Assembly (NCBI GenBank): GCA_017536285.1
Contig: JAFXHP010000071.1
Coordinates: forward strand, 1 to 7,208
Direction of reading: 5' to 3'
Length of the DNA: 7,208 bases
From: Clostridia bacterium
Lineage (GTDB): Bacteria > Bacillota_A > Clostridia > UMGS1883 > HGM11501
The notes beneath the pieces were generated by a model that saw nothing but the letters and a program-made list of their open reading frames with translations, had not been told where the DNA came from and ran no database searches. This document shows, one piece after another, positions 1 through 5,744 of the stretch. Each line of letters starts with the position of its first letter. Within the stretch, counting starts at the first letter, position 1. Position numbers and translations under genes: made by a program.

Positions 1-645
1 AGTAGTTTTGTTATTGGCAAATGCATCAGGTCCGGGATCGGACATTGAAAAATACATTCTGGCTGCTTTTGTTGTGCCGAAATCTTTATTTGAACCGCTG
101 TTTTGTACTTTATTAAATGCATCACGAAACATCTGATTATGGGCTTCTTCTCTGTTAAGAAGAAAATCAATGGTTTCCTTTACTTTTTTGTCATCTATCT
201 GCCGATACAAGTATTCATAAACTACTTTTGCACGCTGTTCAGATGCAATATTACTTAATATATCGGCACACAAATCTCCGGTGACTGTTACATAATCAGC
301 GGTCCATGAGTATCCCGAGGAATTTATAAGACCGGGATTTAAGCCTAAAAGGACATGGGATTGTATTTCACCTGCGTGAACATTTTGGGCATTAACCTCG
401 TGACCGTTTAGCATATTAATGGTTTGTGCAATCATTTCCATATGTCCAAGCTCTTCGGCAGCTATATCCAAAAACAAATCCTTAATCTCAGGATCTTTGA
501 TGCGAAAGCTCTGAGAAATATATTGCATAGCTGCTTTAAGTTCTCCGTTTCCGCCGCCAAGCTGTTCCTGAAGCAATACAGCATACTGCGGATTCGTTTT
601 TTCAACTTCTACCGGATGAAAAAGTAATTTTTCGTGTTTAAACAT
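1..645 (-). CDS. Manganese catalase (N-terminal 215 residues; gene continues past the left edge)
   Basis: Predicted non-haem dimanganese catalase that disproportionates hydrogen peroxide to water and oxygen in the cytoplasm. Translating the reverse strand from the ATG at 645-643 gives an open frame to the window edge. The ferritin-like four-helix ligand set is visible: E35 (GELKAAMQY), E65 and H68 (EELGHME), E136 (SEQRAK) and H169 (REEAH). The E65-to-H68 and E136-to-H169 spacings match those of the Lactobacillus plantarum enzyme (E66/H69 and E148/H181). The N-terminus MFKHEKLLFHP is typical of Firmicutes YdbD/CotJC-type proteins. A strong ribosome binding site, TTGGAGGTA on the minus strand (659-651), lies just upstream. 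Family members are roughly 190-280 residues, so if it is YdbD-sized some tens of C-terminal residues are missing. It is transcribed away from the other genes and probably unrelated to them. A role in a spore coat (CotJC) versus vegetative peroxide defence cannot be separated here. Confidence 0.93.
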   Translation of the reverse strand, partial: MFKHEKLLFHPVEVEKTNPQYAVLLQEQLGGGNGELKAAMQYISQSFRIKDPEIKDLFLDIAAEELGHMEMIAQTINMLNGHEVNAQNVHAGEIQSHVLLGLNPGLINSSGYSWTADYVTVTGDLCADILSNIASEQRAKVVYEYLYRQIDDKKVKETIDFLLNREEAHNQMFRDAFNKVQNSGSNKDFGTTKAARMYFSMSDPGPDAFANNKTT

Positions 646-846
646 ATTTTTACCTCCAATTGCATTGTTCTGTTTATATTTTCAGCAATTTAAGATAAAT
701 TATTCGCCGAAAGAAGCTTTTTATCTATTATTTTCCGCTTTGTACATCTGCTTTTATAACTACTGTTTTCTCTTCCTTAATTCACCTGTTTGCTATTTTA
801 TTAATATTGATGATAAACGGATATAATGAATAAAAATGTTTTATCT

Positions 847-875
847 TTGACTTTTCGTATAAAACGTAGTATAAT
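847..875 (+). promoter_or_regulatory. Sigma-A promoter for the first metallophosphoesterase gene
   Basis: A -35 box TTGACT (847-852) and a perfect -10 box TATAAT (870-875) are separated by 17 bp. Transcription would start near 882, giving a leader of about 28 nt. A ribosome binding site GAGGAGGT (896-903) sits 6 nt before the ATG at 910. The rest of the 646-909 divergent spacer is AT-rich. I could not assign a convincing promoter for the divergent catalase gene within it. Confidence 0.85.
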
Positions 876-909
876 CATATTATAGCATTTATAATGAGGA
901 GGTCATAAA

Positions 910-2019
910 ATGGAAAAAATATTAACAGGATTTTGTTACACCGACATACACAATCAGCAGGCGATGCTTGACTATCCTACGACGGTAAGAAGCTCGCTTA
1001 TCAAAGCTAAAGAGCTTGCAATGGAAGAGTTCGGTAAGGCCGATATTGCTTTAATCGGAGGCGATAATGTATCGGATTATCCGTACTGGAATAAATCCTG
1101 TGCATGGCCCAAGAAAAACTTCCTTGACCTTAAGGAGAAACTGCACGCGTGCGTTGCCGAAAGTGTGAAAGACGGCAAGGTAATGTACGTTGCCGGAAAC
1201 AACGATATGATTCTTGGTGATATCGCAACAGAGGAGAACGAACCCTATAACACAACTGACTTCTATGATTTAATGGACAATGCATTTGGTGCACTTCCCG
1301 AAAATGAAAAAATTATTTTAACATCAACAGAAAAGCCCGGAGAGCTTTACTGGGGTGCATTCCATTATGTGGTAAACGGCATAGATTTTATCGGCATAAA
1401 TATCGATCCCAACACGGCGCTCAATTCCCACGAGGGAAGCTATAGTGACGAAACTCTTGTCTGGGTTAAGAATAAAATGGCAGAAATTGATCCCGACGGA
1501 GAAAAGCCCATTTTCGTTGTGGGACATTTGTCTGCAATATATTACTACAATGACGGCGAACTTAAAGAAACGATGGTAAACGGAAATGTTGCATTGTTTT
1601 ACGATATATTTAAGGGTCATAAGAACGCATTTTATCTTTATGGTCATGTTCACGGGGAAAGGTCCTGCTATAAGAAGTTTTCCTCCGGTGCAGTTTTGCA
1701 CATAAAAGACGATAACTTGCCGATTGATATGAATCTTACTGCAACAGATTCAAAGGATAAAGAATATGAATTTACCTTTGTACATATGGGAGGATTGCGT
1801 CCCTTTGACAGAAGTCTTTACGAAGATGATGGCTTGACAGGCTACGGTGGCGAAGAAGAACTTAAATATTTTGTGCCCACCGGAACGCCTAAACTGGCAC
1901 AGTATTTGGTTTTTGAAGTATATTCCGATCGTGTGGTTTTCCATATCAGAAACACGGGAAACCATGAAGAATATAACTGGAAAGAGAAATTAAAAGAATA
2001 TACCGTGTATTTCAGATAA
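910..2019 (+). CDS. Calcineurin-like metallophosphoesterase with variant GNND motif
   Basis: A 369-residue predicted cytoplasmic metal-dependent phosphoesterase; substrate unknown. Motifs of the family occur in order: D12-x-H14 (YTDIH), GGDN at 50-53 (D52), GNND at 96-99, GH at 205-206 (VVGHLSA) and GHVHG at 245-249 (H246, H248). These cover the usual two-metal ligands. The GNH[D/E] motif, however, carries Asn (N98) where the family has His; that His normally assists catalysis. The codon is AAC, one base from a His codon. Residues from about 260 to 369 extend beyond the core fold and look beta-rich. There is no signal peptide or membrane segment. The start is supported by a strong ribosome binding site, and the gene has its own promoter and terminator, so it appears monocistronic. 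It differs strongly from the second metallophosphoesterase at 6737. Activity could be altered or reduced, but the other ligands argue against a dead enzyme. Confidence 0.85.
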   Translation: MEKILTGFCYTDIHNQQAMLDYPTTVRSSLIKAKELAMEEFGKADIALIGGDNVSDYPYWNKSCAWPKKNFLDLKEKLHACVAESVKDGKVMYVAGNNDMILGDIATEENEPYNTTDFYDLMDNAFGALPENEKIILTSTEKPGELYWGAFHYVVNGIDFIGINIDPNTALNSHEGSYSDETLVWVKNKMAEIDPDGEKPIFVVGHLSAIYYYNDGELKETMVNGNVALFYDIFKGHKNAFYLYGHVHGERSCYKKFSSGAVLHIKDDNLPIDMNLTATDSKDKEYEFTFVHMGGLRPFDRSLYEDDGLTGYGGEEELKYFVPTGTPKLAQYLVFEVYSDRVVFHIRNTGNHEEYNWKEKLKEYTVYFR

Positions 2020-2022
2020 TAT

Positions 2023-2058
2023 AAAAAGGGAGACTGTGCTTTTCAGTCTTTCCTTTTT
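2023..2058 (+). terminator. Rho-independent terminator after the first metallophosphoesterase
   Basis: The left arm AAAAAGG (2023-2029) plus AGACTG (2031-2036) pairs with CAGTCT (2044-2049) plus CCTTTTT (2052-2058). The loop is 7 nt (TGCTTTT) and there is a small internal bulge (G2030 against TT 2050-2051). The right arm ends in a run of six T. It begins 3 nt after the stop codon, separating this gene from the kinase. Confidence 0.9.
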
Positions 2059-2063
2059 TGCTC

Positions 2064-2091
2064 TTGATAAAAATATTATTAGTGATATAAT
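2064..2091 (+). promoter_or_regulatory. Extended -10 sigma-A promoter for the ribokinase-like gene
   Basis: A -35 box TTGATA (2064-2069), a 16 bp spacer and a -10 box TATAAT (2086-2091), with an upstream TG at 2083-2084 making an extended -10. The expected start of transcription (about 2098) falls at the ribosome binding site AGAGGTGAT (2098-2106), so the leader would be only about 12 nt. Confidence 0.8.
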
Positions 2092-2109
2092 AAAAAAAGA
2101 GGTGATTTC

Positions 2110-3009
2110 ATGAAAATTCTTAATTTCGGCTCATGCAATATAGATTATGTATATTCTTTGGATCATATTGTCACCCCCGGAGAGACTTTGGCAAGCGATA
2201 ATCTTAACATATTTCCCGGAGGTAAAGGTCTCAACCAATCAATAGCTCTTGCAAGGGCGGGGGCCAAGGTTTTTCATGCCGGATGCGTCGGAGAAGGCGG
2301 CGAAATTCTTACAGATATTCTTAAAGAAAGCGGAGTTGATACATCGCTGATAAAGAAGCTTGATGTAAAAAACGGACACGCCATTATTCAGGTAAATAAG
2401 GACGGGGAAAATTCGATTTTCCTCTATTCCGGTTCAAACAGTATGATAACTGAAGAATATGTAACAGGCGTTCTTGAAAACTTTGAAGAAGGGGATATCC
2501 TTCTTTTACAGAATGAGATAAATAATGTTTCTTACATAGTGGAACAGGCCTATAAGAAAAATATGTGCGTCATATTTAATCCATCGCCGTTTAATGAAAA
2601 GATAGAAGAAATTGATTTTAACCATCTTTCATATATTATATTAAACTCCGGGGAGATGAAAAGACTCTCGGGAAAGCCGTTCGCAAAAGACAGTATTTCA
2701 TTTATAAAAAGTAAATATCCTAAACTCAAAATTATGCTTACTATGGGAAAATATGGATGCGTTTATATTGATGAGACAACCGAAGCTTATCACGATACTT
2801 TTGATGTAAAGGTCATTGATACCACGGCAGCAGGAGATACCTTTACGGGATACTTTATAAAAGGAATAGCTGATGGTGAGGGAATACAAAACGTACTTGA
2901 AAAAGCTTCGATGGCATCGGCAATTGCCGTGTCGAGAAAGGGAGCTGCACCTTCAATACCTGAAAAAGAAGAAGTGGAAAAGGCACTTTCTGAAAAGTTG
3001 ACAGTGTAA
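2110..3009 (+). CDS. rbsK: Ribokinase-like PfkB-family carbohydrate kinase
   Basis: A 299-residue cytoplasmic sugar kinase, predicted to phosphorylate ribose (or a related sugar or nucleoside) with ATP. Length and motifs match ribokinase: N-terminal substrate-binding N10-x-D12, PfkB signature 1 as GGKGLNQ (37-43; ribokinase has GGKGANQ), NPSP (157-160), N179/E182 aligned with the ribokinase PNETE segment, and PfkB signature 2 DTTAAGDTFTG (237-247) with catalytic base D243 and anion hole A240-A241-G242. The C-terminal run AIAVSRKGAAPSIP (271-284) closely resembles the E. coli RbsK region that binds the activating monovalent cation. The start is supported by AGAGGTGAT 3 nt before the ATG. No ribose transporter or RbsD is visible nearby, so specificity is less certain than the fold. 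Another sugar such as deoxyribose or a ribonucleoside is possible. No terminator is visible after it, so some readthrough into the next operon is likely. Confidence 0.88.
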   Translation: MKILNFGSCNIDYVYSLDHIVTPGETLASDNLNIFPGGKGLNQSIALARAGAKVFHAGCVGEGGEILTDILKESGVDTSLIKKLDVKNGHAIIQVNKDGENSIFLYSGSNSMITEEYVTGVLENFEEGDILLLQNEINNVSYIVEQAYKKNMCVIFNPSPFNEKIEEIDFNHLSYIILNSGEMKRLSGKPFAKDSISFIKSKYPKLKIMLTMGKYGCVYIDETTEAYHDTFDVKVIDTTAAGDTFTGYFIKGIADGEGIQNVLEKASMASAIAVSRKGAAPSIPEKEEVEKALSEKLTV

Positions 3010-3026
3010 TTGGATTTATTATATTA

Positions 3027-3055
3027 TTGATTTTATTGTGAAAAAGTAATATAAT
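3027..3055 (+). promoter_or_regulatory. Sigma-A promoter for the deacetylase/EEP/lipoprotein operon
   Basis: A -35 box TTGATT (3027-3032), a 17 bp spacer and a perfect -10 box TATAAT (3050-3055), in the AT-rich 79 bp gap after the kinase. Transcription would start near 3062. GGAGG (3078-3082) lies 6 nt before the ATG at 3089. Confidence 0.75.
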
Positions 3056-3088
3056 TTTATTTGAGTAATTGCTTTTTGGAGGAATTTT

Positions 3089-3943
3089 ATGAGATATGTA
3101 TTTATGAGATACCCCGGCGGAAAATTAAAGGCGGTAACCTTCAGCTATGACGACGGAGTAAGGCAGGATTTGCGTTTTGCCGAAATTTTAGACCGCTACG
3201 GACTTAAAGGCACTTTTAATATAAACAGCGGATTTTTAGGTGCATCTAACAGAATAACAGTTGAAGAAATAAAGGAGCATATTCTTGGTAAAGGACACGA
3301 GGTTGCCCTTCACGGGAAAAATCATATGGCACCCGGTGCCGGATTTAAGCCTGTCTTTGCAATTACGGATATTCTCCAATGCCGTAAGGAGCTTGAGGAA
3401 ACCTTTGATATTATAATCCGTGGCATGGCTTATCCAGATTCCGGAGTGAGAAATATGCACAACGGAAACGACTATGAAACGCTGCACACTTTAATAGAGA
3501 GTATGGGCGTTGTATATTCCCGTACCCTTGGCGGCGATAATGACGGCTTTATGCTTCCTTCGGATTTCCTTTCCTGGATGCCTACGGCACATCATAAAAA
3601 TCCTGCACTTTTTGATATGGTGAAAAAATTCCTTGAAATTGACGAAACACGTCTTTATTCCTCTGCGATGTACCCCAGGCTATTCTATCTCTGGGGGCAC
3701 ACCTATGAATTTGACAAGGACGACGGCTGGAACTTGATTGAAAAATTCTGCAGAGAAATCTCCGGTAAGATTGATACCTGGTATGCAACAAACATTGAAA
3801 TATACGATTATGTGAAAGCATATAACTCTCTTGTTACAAGTGCTGACGGAAGAAAGATTTATAATCCTACATTAAAAGAAATATGGCTTAATATTGACGG
3901 GAAAACCCTGTCGGTAAAGAGCGGTGAAACAATAACTTTGTGA
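3089..3943 (+). CDS. Polysaccharide deacetylase (NodB homology domain), cytoplasmic
   Basis: A 284-residue carbohydrate esterase family 4-like hydrolase, predicted to remove N- or O-acetyl groups from a glycan using one divalent metal. Motif 1 is TFSYDDG (17-23) with D21 as likely base and D22 as metal ligand. Motif 2 is H75-GKN-H79, the two metal histidines. Motif 3 is R111-GMAYP (111-116). A late LWGHTYEF segment (201-208) supplies H204, the usual motif 5 histidine. Residues from about 250 to 284 form a short beta-rich tail (YNPTLKEIWLNIDGK region) beyond the NodB core. There is no signal peptide or transmembrane helix, unlike cell-wall deacetylases, so the substrate should be intracellular, such as an imported oligosaccharide. 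GGAGG upstream supports the start at 3089 over the in-frame ATG at 3104. It is the first gene of a three-gene operon. Motif 3 is followed by D117-S rather than the more usual aromatic-Gly, so acetyl-donor specificity is open. Confidence 0.87.
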   Translation: MRYVFMRYPGGKLKAVTFSYDDGVRQDLRFAEILDRYGLKGTFNINSGFLGASNRITVEEIKEHILGKGHEVALHGKNHMAPGAGFKPVFAITDILQCRKELEETFDIIIRGMAYPDSGVRNMHNGNDYETLHTLIESMGVVYSRTLGGDNDGFMLPSDFLSWMPTAHHKNPALFDMVKKFLEIDETRLYSSAMYPRLFYLWGHTYEFDKDDGWNLIEKFCREISGKIDTWYATNIEIYDYVKAYNSLVTSADGRKIYNPTLKEIWLNIDGKTLSVKSGETITL

Positions 3944-3947
3944 GGTG
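3941..3947 (+). promoter_or_regulatory. Ribosome binding site overlapping the deacetylase stop codon
   Basis: TGAGGTG includes the TGA stop (3941-3943) of the deacetylase gene, and GAGG lies 6 nt before the ATG at 3952. It decides the start of the EEP gene and suggests translational coupling. Confidence 0.75.
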
Positions 3948-3951
3948 CAAC

Positions 3952-4647
3952 ATGAAAATAATGACATTTAACACGCAGCATTGTCAAAATTACATTACCA
4001 AGAAAATTGACTTTGAGGCAATGGCAAAAGTAATAAAAGACAGTGGTGCTGAATTTATAGGACTTAACGAAATGAGAGGTAAGGGAACAAATCCCGAGTA
4101 TGACGAGCAGGTGAAAATTTTATCCTCTCTTACAGGAATGAAGTATTACGGCTTTGGTGAAGCTATTATGGTAGGGGGAGAAAATCCCTACGGCAACGGC
4201 TTTCTTTCAAAGATTCCCGTTGTAAAGTGGGAGAAAATTATGATTCCCGACTCTGCTGCCGAAAAGACTCCTACCCATGAAACAAGATGCCTTCTCAAAA
4301 TTACGTTAGAGGGCGGTATCACCGTTTTAGTAACTCATTTCGGACTTAATGATGACGAAAAGGAAAACGCAATCAGAACGGTTTTAGAGAACTTAGAAAA
4401 TAAAAAATGTATTCTTATGGGTGACTTTAATATAACTCACGAAGAAGAGATTCTAATGCCTATCAGGGAGCGGATGAGGGATACAGCAGATGCTTTTTCC
4501 GCCCCTCTTTTAAGCTTCCCTTCGGATGAACCCAGGATAAAGATTGATTACATATTTGTGAGCCGAGATATAGAAGTTATATCTGCGGACATTCCTGCAA
4601 TTATTGCATCGGACCACAGACCCCATACGGCTGAGATAAATATATAA
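3952..4647 (+). CDS. Endonuclease/exonuclease/phosphatase (EEP) family hydrolase
   Basis: A 231-residue predicted cytoplasmic Mg-dependent phosphodiesterase or phosphatase of the DNase I/EEP fold. The full active-site set is present: N7 (MTFNTQH), metal ligand E40 (LNEMRG), N82 (YGNGFLSK), R112 (ETRCLL), H129 (VTHFGL), D158 and N160 (GDFN), D199 (IDYIF), and D221-H222 (SDHRP). Its length is near the minimal EEP domain, with no added domains, signal peptide or membrane segment. The ATG at 3952 is preferred: it has a good ribosome binding site, and MKIMTFN is the canonical first beta-strand. An in-frame GTG at 3940 would overlap the previous stop but lacks a ribosome binding site. It lies 8 nt after the deacetylase and 13 nt before the lipoprotein gene. 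Substrate could be nucleic acid, a phospholipid head group, or a phosphorylated sugar. The company of sugar enzymes favours a small phosphoester, as inference only. Confidence 0.87.
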   Translation: MKIMTFNTQHCQNYITKKIDFEAMAKVIKDSGAEFIGLNEMRGKGTNPEYDEQVKILSSLTGMKYYGFGEAIMVGGENPYGNGFLSKIPVVKWEKIMIPDSAAEKTPTHETRCLLKITLEGGITVLVTHFGLNDDEKENAIRTVLENLENKKCILMGDFNITHEEEILMPIRERMRDTADAFSAPLLSFPSDEPRIKIDYIFVSRDIEVISADIPAIIASDHRPHTAEINI

Positions 4648-4660
4648 CGGAGAGGATTGT

Positions 4661-5569
4661 ATGAAAGCAAAATGGGCCGGCTTTTTGTTTCTGTTGGCTC
4701 TTATGATGTTTTTTACAGGATGCACAGAAACAACTGAAGTTGCAGAAAAGACTGTATTCAGGAGCATGTTTGATGAAGTGACTAAAGAATTGTCGCTTGA
4801 TGGAAAAAAGATATATGTTGTTGACGAAAAAAGCTATAATGAAGAAGAAATAAGCTTTTATATAAGTGTCATGGCTGAAAAGGATGTCAAAGACATAACA
4901 AAAGCGGATATTGAAAATTATATGGAACAGGCGTTTCTTTTCAAGGAGCATGACGGGGTTGTTTGCCTTGTTAAAAAGGATAACAGTGACCTTATAATGG
5001 AATGCGGAAGTATGAAAAAGCACAATATGCTTGACCGCAATCTTATGGGAATTACACATCCGTCGGTGGATGAAAAAAGCAGGGGTTTTTATATATCGCA
5101 AAACAATCCGGAGTTTCTGGATATGCCCTACGGGACATCCTCTGTTGCAAGATCGGGATGCGGCCCCATTGCACTTACAATGGCAATAAACTATGTGGCG
5201 GAAGAAGAAAGGACAACCCTTTCTGAGGTTATAGACTGGACACTTGAAAACGACCTTTATGTTCCCGGCTCCGGCACAAAATGGACTCTTATGAGTGCAT
5301 ATCCGCCTGTCGTTGGTTTAAAGGGCAGGGAGGTTTTTACAAGCGATTTTGAAACGTTTAAAAGTCTTCTTAAAGAAGGAAGTGTCGTTGTTACAAGTAT
5401 GAAAAAAGGACACTTTACCGACAACGGACACTTTATAGTTATACTTCCGGAAAAGGACGGAAAAGTATCGGTTTTGGACCCTGCAAGCATAACCAGAACC
5501 CTGGAAGAATGGGATGCGGAACTTATATTTGACGAGAGCAAAAAAGGCTTTTATGTGATAAGCAAATAA
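4661..5569 (+). CDS. Lipoprotein with C-terminal C39-like cysteine peptidase domain
   Basis: A 302-residue protein with an N-terminal lipoprotein signal: basic MKAK, a hydrophobic core (about 6-18) and lipobox FTGC with C21 as the lipidated residue. It should be anchored on the outer face of the membrane. Residues 22 to about 140 form a region I do not recognise. From about 143 to 302 the sequence fits the Peptidase_C39_2 type papain-like fold: Q147 upstream as a possible oxyanion residue, nucleophile C167 in SGCGPIAL, H257 in NGHFIVI, and D273 in VLDPAS. The catalytic triad is therefore complete. It could be a protease, an amidase or a transglutaminase-like enzyme; the target is unknown. The start is set by GGAGAGG (4649-4655), 5 nt before the ATG. 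It is the last gene of the operon, followed by a strong terminator. It is the only exported protein here, so its functional link to the cytosolic enzymes is unclear. Confidence 0.86.
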   Translation: MKAKWAGFLFLLALMMFFTGCTETTEVAEKTVFRSMFDEVTKELSLDGKKIYVVDEKSYNEEEISFYISVMAEKDVKDITKADIENYMEQAFLFKEHDGVVCLVKKDNSDLIMECGSMKKHNMLDRNLMGITHPSVDEKSRGFYISQNNPEFLDMPYGTSSVARSGCGPIALTMAINYVAEEERTTLSEVIDWTLENDLYVPGSGTKWTLMSAYPPVVGLKGREVFTSDFETFKSLLKEGSVVVTSMKKGHFTDNGHFIVILPEKDGKVSVLDPASITRTLEEWDAELIFDESKKGFYVISK

Positions 5570-5588
5570 GTTGAAAACGCAAAAGAAT

Positions 5589-5616
5589 AAAACCTCAGGA
5601 AATCCCTGAGGTTTTT
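5589..5616 (+). terminator. Rho-independent terminator ending the deacetylase/EEP/lipoprotein operon
   Basis: A perfect 11 bp stem AAAACCTCAGG (5589-5599) / CCTGAGGTTTT (5605-5615), loop AAATC (5600-5604), and a T tract of five ending at 5616. It starts 20 nt after the lipoprotein stop codon and isolates the glycosidase operon downstream. Confidence 0.93.
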
Positions 5617-5631
5617 GTGTTCTTAGGCACA

Positions 5632-5671
5632 ATAGCAACTTTGTCCTATTGATAGCAACTATTTCATATTG
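5632..5671 (+). repeat. Two tandem 20 bp direct repeats, probable activator operator (AraC-type half-sites)
   Basis: Copy 1 (5632-5651) and copy 2 (5652-5671) share ATAGCAACT-N6-TATTG, 14 fixed positions of 20 plus some matches in the N6. Read as TAGC-N7-TCC/TCA-TAT, each resembles the AraC half-site of E. coli araI (TAGC-N7-TCCATA). The 20 bp period is about two helical turns, and copy 2 overlaps the -35 box by 3 nt, as expected for a class II activator site. Copy 1 also lies within a 6 bp inverted repeat, CAATAG (5630-5635) / CTATTG (5646-5651), so a dyad-binding regulator is an alternative. Confidence 0.72.
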
Positions 5672-5697
5672 ACGGAGGCTTTTCGGGGTGGTATAAT
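5669..5697 (+). promoter_or_regulatory. Sigma-A promoter of the glycosidase/metallophosphoesterase operon
   Basis: A -35 box TTGACG (5669-5674), a 17 bp spacer and a perfect -10 box TATAAT (5692-5697). Transcription would start near 5704, giving a leader of about 41 nt. The -35 box overlaps the downstream tandem repeat, which points to regulation by a bound activator or repressor. Confidence 0.85.
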
Positions 5698-5730
5698 ATT
5701 GTTATAAGATGGGATTATGTGAAATTTCAG

Positions 5731-5737
5731 GAAGGAG
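5731..5737 (+). promoter_or_regulatory. Ribosome binding site deciding the glycosidase start
   Basis: GAAGGAG lies 7 nt before the ATG at 5745. A more upstream in-frame ATG at 5709 has no ribosome binding site and lies about 5 nt from the predicted transcription start, so 5745 is chosen. Confidence 0.85.
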
Positions 5738-5744
5738 CGTTTTT

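Noticed and set aside
424..627. Plus-strand open frame of 67 codons opposite the catalase
   Set aside because: It lies wholly inside the well-supported minus-strand manganese catalase gene, has no ribosome binding site and shows no recognisable protein features.
693..726. Inverted repeat AGATAAA / TTTATCT in the divergent spacer upstream of the catalase, considered as an operator or PerR site
   Set aside because: Only 7 AT-rich base pairs with a 20 nt gap, which is expected by chance here; comparison with the PerR consensus gave too many mismatches.
822..827. A second TATAAT upstream of the first metallophosphoesterase
   Set aside because: No acceptable -35 box lies 16-18 bp upstream; the TTGACT/TATAAT pair at 847-875 is far better.
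3010..3040. Possible terminator after the ribokinase-like gene
   Set aside because: The stretch is AT-rich but forms no stable hairpin followed by a T tract that I can see.
3940..3942. GTG as start of the EEP gene, overlapping the deacetylase stop
   Set aside because: There is no ribosome binding site at the right distance, while the ATG at 3952 has one and begins the canonical first strand of the fold.
4601..5101. Minus-strand open frame (166 codons) across the EEP/lipoprotein junction
   Set aside because: It overlaps two convincing genes and is very rich in Phe, His and Lys, as expected for the complement of AT-rich coding DNA.
5709..5711. Upstream ATG for the glycosidase, adding 12 residues
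   Set aside because: No ribosome binding site, and it lies almost at the predicted transcription start; GAAGGAG clearly serves the ATG at 5745.
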